DNA of 64,000 nt. Origin: Sialis fuliginosa (Eukaryota > Arthropoda > Insecta > Megaloptera > Sialidae). Location: assembly GCA_961205875.1 (NCBI GenBank), contig OY540815.1, positions 17,917,638-17,981,637 of the forward strand, written 5' to 3'. Positions 35,167 to 47,500 of this stretch are shown piece after piece. The position numbers were made by a program, and so were the translations under genes. Positions within the stretch are counted from its first letter, which is position 1, and each line of letters starts with the position of its first letter. Below the pieces are notes generated by a model, which saw nothing but the letters and a program-made list of their open reading frames with translations, was not told where the DNA came from and made no database searches.

Positions 35167-35824
35167 ACTGAAAAGTATATAATAACAGTTTTTTAAGTCG
35201 GCACAAGCTAATAAAAAACTTTTTAAAAAAGAAAAAGAAAGAAAACTGACTTCAAAAACTATTCAATTTAATTATTATTAGACGACTTTTCAGTATTTTT
35301 AGAGTTTTTTTAAGTTCAAATATTTCGATTTTGTTGTATAATTTAGTCAATAATTGTTAATTTATATATTTTGAATGGTAAAAAAGTATATTTACCAACT
35401 ACATTCTCTAGTCTAAAATAATATACATTTACCAACATATTTCTTGCAAATTATTAATTTGAAAAAATATCTACCAGATTAATTTGTAAAAATATTCAAT
35501 AACTCATTTTTATATTTAAAAATATGCGCACAAATATAGGTATATTATTAGAATCTTTTTTATGTCACTTTTTTGATATATATTTACAACACATAATAAC
35601 AAATGTGATACGGACTCTTTCAACAAGTTTATATTTTTCCCAACATTTTTTATATAAAAAAAGTATATTTTTATCATATTTGATAAAAACCCATCGAGTT
35701 ATATCACAACATATTAAAATCTAAAAGATGAATAATACATTGGCATATGTACATACATACATATCATTGTATATTTCTCAGAATTTCACTTTTTATAGTA
35801 ATTATTTATTTCCAAAAAGTAATA
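35167..35824. other. A+T-rich spacer, nothing recognised
   Basis: Low-complexity A+T-rich DNA. ORFs at 35524-35724 and 35728-35946 are not supported; the second extends into the MITE. Confidence 0.4.
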
Positions 35825-36300
35825 AGGTACTGGCACCAGTTATGGCCGCTATAAGAGCAAGGTTTACTGTTTTTGTGATTGACGGGCTTCTGTTTTGTAA
35901 TTCTCATGAACTCATGTTACTAATAAAACAAGTAACTCAAATATAGTTTGTTTTTCAAATTAAACCCTTTTATTTTGTTTATGTTTTTTCTCCAGTAAAG
36001 GATAAAGTAAAACCAGTAATGAGCACGCAGTAATAGACACTTGCTAATGATTACAAATTGATAAGTACTACGACACAAAAGATATAAAAGAAATAATCAC
36101 CAAATTTAAAACAATGTAAAGCAGTTGTTATGATAATATAATAATTAATTTAAATTTTGACACCTATTGGCCGATTGTCATCAAATCACGGTGTAAGACA
36201 GTTGAATGAATTGATTGAATCAACAAATATTTCTAATTCAGTACATTTAATTTAAAAATAGCCATTACTGGGGTCATATCCAAGACTGGTGCCAGTACCT
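35825..36300 (+). mobile_element. TA-site MITE family A, copy 4
   Basis: 476 bp with intact ends: AGGTACTGGCACCAGTTATG on the left, ACTGGTGCCAGTACCT on the right, TA on both sides (35823-35824 and 36301-36302). Relative to the other copies it lacks part of the interior after 'ctaataaaacaagtaactc'. It is the best copy for reading the termini. Confidence 0.93.
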
Positions 36301-36302
36301 TA

Positions 36303-38264
36303 TATACAAAATATGATATATTTTTTTCAATAACTAATATTCTTAGTTCGACTGTATTTTTTACAAAGATGTGTTTTAGAGAAACGCATTTTATTGTATC
36401 CGTTTCGACAAACATTTTCATTAAAGCCTCTAAACCTAATATAGCGTATATCCCCAATTTGTTGTTTCTTTTATTTTCCATTACTTTCTGCACACGCTCC
36501 ACAAAAGACGTCGAGATATTTTTATCAATTTTTATAAAAAAATATCAGCCGCTATTATCTATCAAACCTGAGTTCCGCTACACACACATTAATATATACG
36601 TATACACATTCTTAATCCATAGGCGCACACCAAATAAAATATTTTGTAAAAAAAACTATCCTTAAATAATCAGCCTGCGAAATTACCAATTTATGAAAGT
36701 AAATTTTTATCTTATTTTTCTTCTTTGAATTATATAATTATAAAACATCTTTTATATCCTTACCATTTTATTACTTAATAACTAAAATAAAACCAAAAGA
36801 TTTTACACAATGAAAACTGATTACTGAACTGTGATAATAAAAACTATAAAAAGGTGTCAAACGCAGACGGTCAGACAAATCCTCTACACTCAGAAAATTG
36901 TAGTATATGATCTTTATACTACCAGAAACATGATTTTATACTCCCTCAAGGAAAAATAATGTGACTACCTTATTTTGTTTCTGCATAATCAGAATATATT
37001 ACTACAATAATATTTTCATATAGCTTTGAGATACATATCATTATATCTCTGCTGTAGCTGTATTTGTGTTCACAGTGTCCTTGAAGTGAAAGTTGTCTAA
37101 CAATCTTTTATTAATTAAAGTTATAAAGTTATGGATGGTTTTATTGAAAAATAAAATAAAAGAATGGAAATTTTATGAATACATTGAAGTATTCACAAGT
37201 AAGTAACGTTTTTTTTTTGCTAGAATGTTTCTAACGAACGTTAATGAAATTTTAAAAAAACATAATTCAATGTTTCATAATTATTCTGTGGTTTGCAGAG
37301 CACAATGATTATTTTCATGTTAAACTAATATGGTCAACAAATCATATTCATATAGTGATTGTAGACAGAACATATTACTGGGGCAAAAGTAGTCATTTCA
37401 TATGACTCTCATAACCTCAATTAAGTCTGTGCCATATTTTTTTTCAATCAACAATAATCTTAGTAGAATTTTAAGTGATTCTTTAAAATATTTACTAAAT
37501 AATTATGTCCAGAGAAATATATGTTAATAAGCCAATTGTAAGGCAGTACTTAAATATTTTGTGGTCTGAGACACAAAAATTAAAAAAAAAAACAGCAGAT
37601 TTCATTATTGTTAGACATTAATTTTCGCCATATGATAAATGGATATTATGCGAGACCCCAATCCTCACGAAGCTCCTAGTAACAAGTATCTATGTGAAAG
37701 AATAACGTGACTACTTATTGTTAGTTGTATCTCAATCCCGTTGAATACAATAACTTATTTAAAATTTCATTTTTGTAAGATACATCGTTTTGGCTGTAAA
37801 GCAAAATAAATTGAAATTGTCTGTATGTATGTAATAGATACTTGGTAACATGACTGACAGATGTGCCATACGCGTTTGTATTAAAATACTGACTTATTTC
37901 AAGAAAAAAACACTTGATTGTATATTATGGTAACATATATACTTTTTACAAAATTTCAGAATTTATTATCAATAGTGTCAAGTATCCCATTCCGTCAATG
38001 TCCGTATGTTTCTTAAATCTTTGTAACACGCATAACCAAACCTGTGGGTAGATCTTGGTTGGTTAGTTTGGTCTGACTAGTAGATATTTCCATATAAAAA
38101 TCATCAAAATCAAGGGAAGGTGGGGATGATATTTCAATTTTTTTTAATATCTCAAGAACGATGCATGCCATGTAAAAAATGTATACTTTTTTTAATAACT
38201 GTTGTAGTAAATTATTAATATGAAATTTTACAGAATTTATAACGAAGAAGCACTTGGTAGATCG
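36303..38264. other. Non-coding DNA; one weak minus-strand open stretch
   Basis: On the minus strand, 36302-36550 is open for about 80 codons before it meets the MITE. Its residue mix is less noise-like than most (ERVQKVMENKRNNKLG). It has no clear splice sites or known relatives, so I do not call a gene. The rest is A+T-rich, with a repeat F-like fragment (aatatctcaagaacgatgc) near 38140. Confidence 0.4.
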
Positions 38265-38640
38265 ATATTTTTAGGGTTCCGTAAAAAACTAGAAACCCTT
38301 ATAGATTCGATCTGTCCGTCTGTCTTTAGTACACGAACGTGGATTAATGACCTAAAAACAGAAATGAGATTTTGAAAAAAATATTTTTTAGACCACGCTT
38401 CCATAGAATGAAAAATGTACTCAAAAAAATGTTTTCACTTACTCCATTGTCTTCAAATGGGTCTCTTAAAATGCAACAAAAAATATATTAGGATCATATG
38501 ATTTGAACCATTAAGTCGTTATCAGAGCGCCGCCCTCCTTTAATTTCTAAACTATCGATTTAAAAAATCTGAAAAAATTCCAGAATATAGTTTTTAATTA
38601 GTACTTTCAATGAAAATTATAATAATTTTTTTTTTATAAA
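38265..38640 (+). repeat. Dispersed repeat E, copy 1
   Basis: Begins near 'agggttccgtaaaaaact' with a GTCCGTCTGTCT tract, then 'aacgtggattaatgacc' and 'aatttctaaactatcgat'. An inverted relative lies at 40215-40640. Probably a decayed retroposon or MITE; no protein remnant. Confidence 0.6.
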
Positions 38641-38689
38641 TCGTAGTGAGAATGAATGCCTACTTGGCAGATCGATGTTTTTTATGATC

Positions 38690-38980
38690 GCAATACTTTA
38701 TATACACACGCTACTGAATTGCCATTGTTTCAATTCTTGCCTCAAGTCCCATTTTCCGGAGAAAAATATTCCAGCAGATATGTGTGCGTGTGTTTCCCAC
38801 GCAGCAACGGCGGCACTATTCAATCTTCGGCGAAGGAGACAGCGCGGCTAATGCAGGAAAACAAAACAGCCGCATGAAAACCGTGAGCCCGATGACACAA
38901 ATCTGTCACTGGCGCGAGGTGTAATAAACACCATGGACGTAGACCGACACGGATCTGTACGTCACAAATACATATGCATC
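38690..38980. other. G+C-richer island
   Basis: About 290 bp with many CpG (acggcggcac, ggcgaaggag, cagcgcggct, ctggcgcgag) and a CRE half-site TACGTCAC near 38960. A plus-strand ORF of 73 codons (38656-38877) overlaps it without recognised similarity. It may be an exon or regulatory DNA. Confidence 0.3.
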
Positions 38981-38984
38981 CGTA

Positions 38985-40214
38985 CGTTATGAGAATATAT
39001 CATTATGAAATAATAAAATAAAAAAATACTATTTTATAAATTTTAAAAACAACACAATAAAAATTGTGTTTGTAACTCGTTTTACAAGGTCGCATTTAGA
39101 TACCCCTAAGCAAAAACTTAGTGGTGACCTGCTTAAAAAGATGTAATGACTTGAGGCCATACACATACCTGTTCAGCTCTCCTGGCTCTTTACATCGCTT
39201 CTAGCAGTACTACTAGGGCGCCAAACAGATACATCATCTCAAAAGACAAAGTAAAATAAATATATTTATAGGACATCATATTTACAAAAATTTTCCTCTG
39301 ACACAATAACGTTGTTCATTTGATTTACATTACTAATATGTTGTTCAACTCACTTCTTACAATAAATTTCATGGACACCTCTAGAGTTCATTCAATGACA
39401 AATTACAACGACTTTTATAGTGTTTTTTTTTTTTCACTTAGTAAAATGTTTTTAAATTGACAAAATAATATCAATACATTTCAAAAATAAATCCAGGTAC
39501 ATACTGTCGTCGTTAAAATGTGCTATTCTATAAATATGACACTGGAAACTCATGGCAATAATCTAGTACTGTGACTGATTATTATTACCTATATCTTGTA
39601 TTGAATTTATCTTTTTGGTCATATTTTTAAGAATTGAGAACATGACCAAAAAATTCGAAGAAATAAAAAGTCGGGAAGTAATGGGTTAAGACAAAACGAA
39701 ACTTTGACCATGCAAATTAAAACAAACTTATTGTAAATAAAATAAAAATTCCCTCAATTTCAAACCCACCGAAAAAATTTCCCACACGTAAACATATATT
39801 GTCGAGCATTGGCTTAAAACCTTACTAAGCGCAATATGTTATCATCAACATTGCGTGATTTGAACGCATTTACTGGGGAACGATGCTCATCATTTTGTGC
39901 ACACTGCGACATCTAGCGCCGCTTACGCACCTTCCCCCTCATGCACACACATTCTTTCACCCCCAAACCTCTGACAAGTACACGTTAAAGTATTACGTCA
40001 TCTGTAACATAGGATCAAGTGGATGCTGTGTATCAAGTTTGCTCATGCGTTATGTATCGGTTATCCAATTTAGACATTTCCACGAAAAACATTTACTTGT
40101 TTCAATCCTTATTTAATTTATTATTGGTTTAGGTTTATCTATTTTTAATTTACCTGAGGTTGAGTAGCAAATATTACACTGAAATAAAATGGACAAGTGT
40201 GTGTTGGGCACACA
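38985..40214. other. Non-coding DNA
   Basis: Mostly A+T-rich. The stretch 39880-40060 is more balanced and contains the weak CTCF-like site at 39906-39922 and CA-rich tracts. A minus-strand acceptor-donor like junction (aacctcag|GTAAAT) at about 40155 is weak. Confidence 0.4.
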
Positions 40215-40640
40215 CATGATAGGGTTCCGTAGTCAAATGAGTTATTTTAAAAAAAAATCATAAGCAATTTTTGCTACCTTATTCGTTATAGTTTTCATTG
40301 GAAGTACTTATTAAAAGCTACATTCTGGATTTTTTTCAGATTTTTGCATCGACTGTTTAGAAATTAAAGGAGGGATGCCCTGATCACGACTTAAAAAAGC
40401 AAATATCACGTGACTGAAGGGTTAAAATCAAATTTTATAAGACCTATCTAAAGACACTCCAGGGTTCAAAAAATTATTTTTTCAAAATTCTCATCATTTC
40501 TGTTTTTGGGTCATCAATCTACGCCCGTATACAAGATTTCATCTTAACAGGTATAGAAATGAGAATATTTGAGGGCTATGACTTACAGACAGCCAAACAG
40601 ACAGACAGACCGAAACTATAAGTTTTCTACGAAACCCTAA
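40215..40640 (-). repeat. Dispersed repeat E, copy 2 (inverted)
   Basis: Carries 'agggttccgtagtcaaat' on the left and a CAGACAGACAGACCG tract on the right. 'gtttagaaattaaaggagg' and 'tgggtcatcaatctacg' are complements of landmarks in 38265-38640. Confidence 0.6.
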
Positions 40641-41562
40641 ATAAGAATTAGTTGAATTTTCCTATATCATAGTTGAATACAACCAAAATTTTTGGTCAAA
40701 TACGAGCAACCCGAAATTTGTTAAATTAACCAAATGTAATAAGGGGAATATCAAATTTAGAATTTGCGAATATATACAAATTTTTCCCACTCTCGCGGGA
40801 CGCTTCTCCTAAGCCATGTGCCATTAAGTTTCGAATTAATTAGAATATTGTTATCCAATATCAATTTAATATAGATAAGATACCAAGTTGACAGACATGA
40901 ATACCTTCCAACACCTTTCTTGCAGCTCTACTTGTACGTTTATACCTAAAACACTCACCTGGAGCACACATACATACATATATATACAGTGACACACACA
41001 CACATGTGTAGGTGTTTGGTAGAGAGTTGTCTGTTTATCATATATGTCAAGTGGAAGAGTGGTGCGTCATGTTGAATCCAAGATGACGCTTGGGGCGTCC
41101 TTTATAAACGAAACTAATTAAAAATGACATAAAGAATATACTCAAGTCAAGTAAAATACTTCTGTTCTCGTGTAGTTTTTATTTTATTTTTCTTGTTTAT
41201 TTATTTACTTTTTTTTGTAACGCTGTAGTTAAGTAGATACTCTATGTTATGGAGGATTTTATTTAATTATTTTGACCATGATAAATGTAACATCTTGAAA
41301 ATTATTCATGATTAAGAAATAAATCTTTCCTATTAGCTGCAGGCAGAACGGTAGGATTTGGGTACATCTAGGCGTTTGAGGCCCCAATCTCGATACTTTT
41401 TCGTACACTTGTACGTCACAATATGACAATAACGTTCTGTAACAAAATAAAACAAAAAAATGCCATCACAACTTCAAATCTATTGATTATTCAGAAATGA
41501 AACTTGTCTTTTTTTAAAAAGGAAAAAACGACTCTTTTAAAAATGCGTTCTATAAATGTTAA
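40641..41562. other. Non-coding DNA
   Basis: A CA-dinucleotide run lies at about 40992-41003. On the minus strand CCAG|GTGAGT at 40953-40962 is a near-consensus donor without a clear exon. Nothing else is recognised. Confidence 0.4.
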
Positions 41563-41570
41563 GTTATAAT

Positions 41571-41862
41571 TAGAGATTGGGGAAAAATAGTTTTTCAACT
41601 ATTGCGTAAAAGTGCATTTATTGTAATTTTTATTACATATCTCCATCGTTTTCAGAAAACTGGTTTGATTGAACACAATTTGAAATCAGCTATTTGCAAC
41701 TACCTTTCCAACTATTTTAAAACTATTTGCGACACTTTTTACTGCTTCGTTTGCACAAATTATTATTAAATCGTAAAAAAAAACTATTTACCAACTATTT
41801 TCCGAAAAAAATTCAACTAGTAACTATTTCATTGAAAATAACAACTATTTTTCCAATCTCTA
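41571..41862. mobile_element. hAT MITE with TAGAG ends and 8-bp duplication GTTATAAT
   Basis: The left end TAGAGATTGGGGAAAAATAG and the right end CTATTTTTCCAATCTCTA are inverted repeats of about 20 bp. GTTATAAT is repeated exactly at 41563-41570 and 41863-41870. TAGAG fits the general hAT terminus YARNG. 'caactatttt' recurs several times inside. 292 bp, no coding capacity. Confidence 0.93.
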
Positions 41863-41870
41863 GTTATAAT

Positions 41871-42344
41871 ATACTATAATATAAATTCTTCCAATAGTTC
41901 ATAATAAATAAAACCACATATTGTTCCGTCCTTATAGTAGTTTAATTGAATAAATAAACAGAATATACTCATAGAAAACGTAGATAGGTACAGGTATTTA
42001 ATATCTTACCAAGTATATATTAATTCCCGTATAATTTCCAACAATATTTCAAAGAAAATTAATTATACATAGCGCAAGTTTATTCGGTGAATTTACTAAA
42101 GAAGGTACAACTTGCTGAGATATTCGAAACAATAGCTTTTAGATAAGTTTTTTTATCGTTAAGTAAAAATGGCATATTAATATTTTATAACAATAACTTA
42201 TGTAAATTACATATATACAAAAAAAATATATGAATATTTCAGGACCATAAAATTGATATTAAAAAAGCATTATAAGAATTAATGTGTAATTGTAGAATAT
42301 TTTCTGAACTTCTGTAACGTTGAGAGAATATCTCAGCAAAGCAG
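41871..42344. other. A+T-rich spacer, nothing recognised
   Basis: No repeat, motif or ORF of interest seen. Confidence 0.4.
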
Positions 42345-42600
42345 ATGAGTTTTGTAAAACGTGAGAATCGACACAGTCTGTGTCGGACGGATCCTTATGA
42401 ATACGTCAGAGACGTTTTTGAGAGAAGGAATGGCAAGAATGACGAACGAAAGATTTCTTCTTGTGGTTTATCTAAAAATATGTACGGCGTTCGGCGGCTC
42501 CGAATGTCTTCTTTGCGCAATACTTTGTGCTGCGAGAAAAGTTATTTCCTTTTAACGAATTTATCAGGACTGGCTTTCGCGTATTCTGAACGGCTAAGCA
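42345..42600 (+). other. G+C-richer block with two overlapping ORFs
   Basis: Two plus-strand frames, 42345-42635 (96 codons) and 42361-42555 (64 codons), are open together across a stretch of balanced composition. The shorter one encodes a hydrophobic, cysteine-rich end (CTAFGGSECLLCAILCAARK). I recognise neither. Simultaneous openness of two frames argues that composition, not selection, may explain both. It could be an exon of the host gene; no flanking splice pair is convincing. Confidence 0.25.
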
Positions 42601-43384
42601 TTGAATATAATTCACGATATTCCATATTTTATTGAAAAATTACTTTTATGTCTTTTTAAGAACACATTTAGAACTACTTTAGTATGGTTTTTAAAAAGGA
42701 TTCATTCAAGAAGGAGTAATATGGCTATGTATAATCATGCTAACACATCGGATGGACGAACAGTGAAGAATATAATAAAAAGTTCGCCTTTTTATACACA
42801 AAAGTTGCGTTTTAAACCGTCATAACTTCGTAACGGTTTAGGTTATAAAAATACTTTTTTTTTAACTATAAGGGACCTTCAAGGGCCATATTAATAACCA
42901 CTGCTTCACTATAAAATATAAAATTAGATCTCTAATATATATGAAAATGAATGTTCGTTTGTATGAGGCATATAGACTCGGGAATTACTGAACCGATTTC
43001 AATGCGGTTTTCACCAATAGTTAGATCAAAAGATCAAAAGACTAAAAAAACCTTTATCAAGTTGTGATTTGTTTCCATGATGTTACAGCATACAACTGTA
43101 ATTTAGGTATACAAAAACATAGAACCTAGTCATGGAATACAGAATTCTATAATTTACGGTTTCAGTATTTTAATTAATTTAATTCACAATGATCACGTCT
43201 CTTTCAAATATTTTGTCGTACAAATAGATGATTTTTGACACATGCTAACAATTAAATATTTTGAAATATATTGATTTAAAATTGAAATATAAAGAAACAT
43301 TTCACTTCCAATTTATCGAAATTTTCATACAAATTCTAAGACAAGACCTGGTGTTTCCTGGAAGTTTGAAAATATAAAACACAA
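42601..43384. other. Non-coding DNA with a retroposon-like fragment
   Basis: At 42925-43030 'tactgaaccgatttcaatgc' and 'ggttttcaccaatagtta' resemble the start of repeat C. No gene is supported; the ORF 42601-42825 is unrecognised. Confidence 0.45.
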
Positions 43385-43610
43385 TGTTGTCAGTAACTAT
43401 TGAACAGATTTTATTCCGGTTTTCACTAATAGATAGGTAAAGTTTAGATGTATAATTTGTGGATATTTTGTGTTAATTTCATCGAACAAAAAACAATTAG
43501 CAGTGAATCATGTATTGTAGGCATGTTGGGTGGGCATGTCGGGTGGACGTGATTACTTTAATTGAATTAATATTCCCGGATAACACCGGGTCCAATGCAC
43601 TAGTATTAAA
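43385..43610 (+). repeat. Dispersed repeat C, copy 3
   Basis: Starts 'tcagtaactattgaacag', includes 'ttgtggatattttgtgtt' and ends 'taacaccgggtccaatgcac' followed by TAGTAT. It is the most complete of three copies; the ORF at 43510-43719 is an accident of it. Confidence 0.75.
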
Positions 43611-44339
43611 TAAATCACTATTAAGGGCCACTTTAGTTCTTCCCTGTCAAATACATATATCGCGTCATTTTTCTGATTACGCGTCGCTCCTTTGTTTTTC
43701 ACCACGAAGAATATGCTAGGCGAAATTTTATTTTAGATGTAGAAGACAATAAAGTGTTTATTTACCAAAGTAATAATTTCTGATTTATTTCCTCGTTGAG
43801 ATGTTTGCGTCTCGTATTTATGAAACATAAAAAATGTTGTGGTATTATTGAAGTATCTTAATTTGAGACGTAGTAAAAATATAATACATAATAAGAAAAA
43901 TATGACCGAAAGATAAGGATCTTATAAATATACCCAACGGAGAAAAATTGAGTCGATTTTTTTATTAAAAATTATAGTTGCCGATTAAAAATTTCGATTT
44001 TGTATCAAAAAATACTATCAGTTTTAATGATTTATTCAACTAATTATTCTTGAATTATTTTGTGAAACAAAACGCAAAAATGTGTTCTTGAAAACTTAGA
44101 CACTATAGGATACATATAATCACGTTATCATTCAAAAGAGCTGAGCAGTGTATAAATTACCTATGCAATAGAAAAAAAAATGAGAGCACGGACCATTTAA
44201 CCCGACACTGACTGGCCTAAATTATGTATATACGTTTTGTAGAGTTCAAGTGGTTCTACAAAAAAAAAGCCCGCGAGAGCATATTTGTCTAACTTTAATA
44301 CAAAATTTTTGAAGTAAAACTTCTTTAGTGAATTGGAAT
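43611..44339. other. A+T-rich spacer, nothing recognised
   Basis: No repeat or gene. The minus-strand ORF 44197-44430 is unrecognised. Confidence 0.4.
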
Positions 44340-44530
44340 GACCTCGACTCATTTTAAAGACGAACGCTAAGAAGAGTGTACACATGCGTGAGTAGTTAGA
44401 GAAAGATGGATGAATAGCGCATGCGTGCAATTCACTATACGTCGGTTATGCGTGAGAGAGAAATGAGTAAATGTATAAGAGAAAAATGGATGAATGCGTC
44501 CAAATCAGTTTACGTTGGTGTCATGCTATT
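44340..44530 (+). promoter_or_regulatory. Island with NRF1-like site and imperfect duplication
   Basis: AGCGCATGCGT at 44416-44426 is close to the NRF1 palindrome. The phrase 'agaaagatggatgaat' near 44400 is repeated as 'agaaaaatggatgaat' near 44480, each followed by TGCGT-rich sequence. Small regulatory elements often show such duplicated motifs, but this is consensus matching only. Confidence 0.25.
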
Positions 44531-47500
44531 GGTTTTTGTGTTAAAATAATACGAAAAATTATTAATTTGATAATTGTGTATACTTTATTTATTAAATTCG
44601 CATGGTTAATGAAAACAAAAGAAGTTTCACTTCAACCAGGCACATCACCTTTTTTTATTGATAATATAAATTCTACTCTTATTCTATCAGAAACAGTTTA
44701 GTTTTATTTCAATAGGTTCTATAATTACAGAAATATATCCAATATAATTTTAACTACACAGGAAGACAATATCTCTTAGCAGACCAATTAGTGCATGGCC
44801 TCTCTAGCATACATTTGTAATGAATGATCAGGAAATGCAGTTGCATCTTCAGAATTAGCAACTAATTTAACCGAGCTACACGTGTCAGTGAATAATTATA
44901 GAGTGCAGCACAGAACTTGTTTGTTTTCTGTTAAGTTCTAACTATAATTTGGTTTTGCGGAATTTGATAAATCTTCCGGAACAATTTATGTCTAAAAACT
45001 AGTTAGGTGTAGTAAATGTTAATTACCATTATTATAATTTTAAACTCTTGTATTGATATCCCTATTTAATAATGAAAATTATATATTTATTGAACTAACT
45101 GAATAGAAAATTTTGTGAAAGGTTGTCTTTTTCTCACAGTACAATAAACGAATTAAAAAAACATCAATAGTTTACCAGCGAACCAAAATTTCCGGAAGAA
45201 AATGTTTGCTGTGTTGCCATTAAATTGCATTAATACTTTTTGAAACTGCATGCTACATTTCTTTCATTATGTGAAAATAAAGATATGTTTAATATACCTT
45301 AAAAGCCTTTATTTCGAAAAGGGTACAAGTAAAAAAAAAATTTTTTTTATCTTTTCAGTTCCTATTTTCATAGGCGGCGATTTTCCAATTTACCCGTGGC
45401 GGCGAGATTTTCAAAACCACTAGAAAGAAATATTGATAATAAAAACAACAAATTTTCTGTGCTAGTTATAAATGAGGAGCTGCGGAACAAAACCGGATAA
45501 ATCCACTTTAAACCGAAATGATTTTTTTTTTCGATTCGGCATTTTCAACCATCATTGATCAAAGATCACAAATCAAATATTGCTAAAAACCTCTTTAAAA
45601 ACGTATCGCGGAACAAAAGCTAACAAGACAAAAAAAGTTTTAATTTGCAAAATAAAATAAAAAATACTTCTAAAATAAATTCATCCTTTTTAGTCATGAT
45701 ATTTCCACAATTACTACGACAACAAAAAACAAGTAATACTTGTATGTGATGCACAAATATACACGTAAGTGTAGTATATAAGATAAATATTATATTCGCG
45801 TACACATACAAGCATACATTAAGTAAAAAGATATATATAGGAATATCCGAGACAGGAACTGTCGACTATAGTGTGAAATCGATACGAAAAAGATGATATA
45901 TTACTTTTTGAGCATCGCGAATGTGAAGCGTTTTTCTGCATTTTAATGCGAAAGTATCTGATATATAGGTGGGTATTCAGTATTTAAAGCAACGTTTCAT
46001 AGGCTTTTTGAATAATTTCATAACAACATTTTTATTTACAAATCAATCATAATACAAGCACGTCTTTATGTATCTAACGTTTTATTACGGATTCATTTAA
46101 AAAAAATTTGTTCAAATGCAAGCATAGATAGTGTTCCGTGCCATCAACCCTCCCACATAAATTACTGAGAATTTTGAAAAATGTGTAATGACAAAAGTTA
46201 TCCCTTTCATTGTGAGAAATATTTTTTGTCGAACAACGTTTTCTCTAAAACCAATAGTTCTGCAGTTATAAGGAAACAAATAGTTAAATTGTTTATAACA
46301 ATTGATCGCGCTAGAATTTTTAATCCTGATAATTAATTAAAAAAAATTTTACATTTCTCAATTTACCCCCTGAAATCAACTCCCAGAATCAAAATTCAAC
46401 TTTTTATACTTTACGTCTATAATTGGACCACCATACACTATCTCTGTGCTAAATTTCACATTCTTGCATCGAATTGTTTCAGAGAAAATCGCCTGTGACA
46501 GACAGACGGACAATGAAACGATTCCATGTGTTTTGTTTTCACGGAATACTAAAACTGAGTTTAATCTTTATAGTTTGAACAGTTCAAAGTAAAAAATATT
46601 TAAATGAATATTGTATACACACCATTTACGGTCGGTTTGCCTTTACAGCCCTTTATAAATTGTTTATTCTTATTTCTTATGACTGAATACGTCAAAACAG
46701 CATATCTTCAAACGAAAAACTTTTCACACTTTATCCGTAATTTATTGTTTTTTTGGTATTGTATACATTTGCAAAAATATAAAACAAAACAGAAATTGAA
46801 AATTTATTCTATCTATTTGCGCATGTATTTATTTTATTTTAAAATTTTATCTCTAAGATTGTCTTGAAATTTTCAACAATGACAGGTTTTATTTTATTTT
46901 CACTCTTTTCTTCCGCCCCCTATACATTTTAATGTTCTATACAAAGCCCTTTCCTAAAAAAAGTTGGCAACACTTGTACTTTATTTCAAATACGTTTATC
47001 TCGTAACAATCAGTAAACATTTTTTTTTCGATTAAAATAAAAATTTCGTATATTTGATCAAATAAATCACGAATGAGGAGGTAAAGATTTCATAAAAATC
47101 ATTTTAAAAAATTCCCAAGATTCGACTATAAATGCACATCAAAAAATCCATGTCAAAAATCTGTTCTAAAATTCACATTACCAAAGACGTACTTCTAAAC
47201 CGAACTAAGTTTTATTACGAAAACTCCTTAAAGAACAACAAGCCGCTTTAATATTTAACAGAGTACGTACATATTAGCAGATTCCTTATCAACAATTTAA
47301 CAAAACACGTTATAGAAACAACAGCCTTAAAACAAGACTGCTAATAAAACATTTATCGGCCGGATAGTATTTTTCAAACCGCGAGAAAGCCCTCTACTTC
47401 CGTGAAAATCTCATACATAAAATTTGTGCCTGACATCCATTTGCGACTATATTGTCACTCACAGGGCCAACGGAGAAAAACACAGAAGGGAAAAAAGAAA

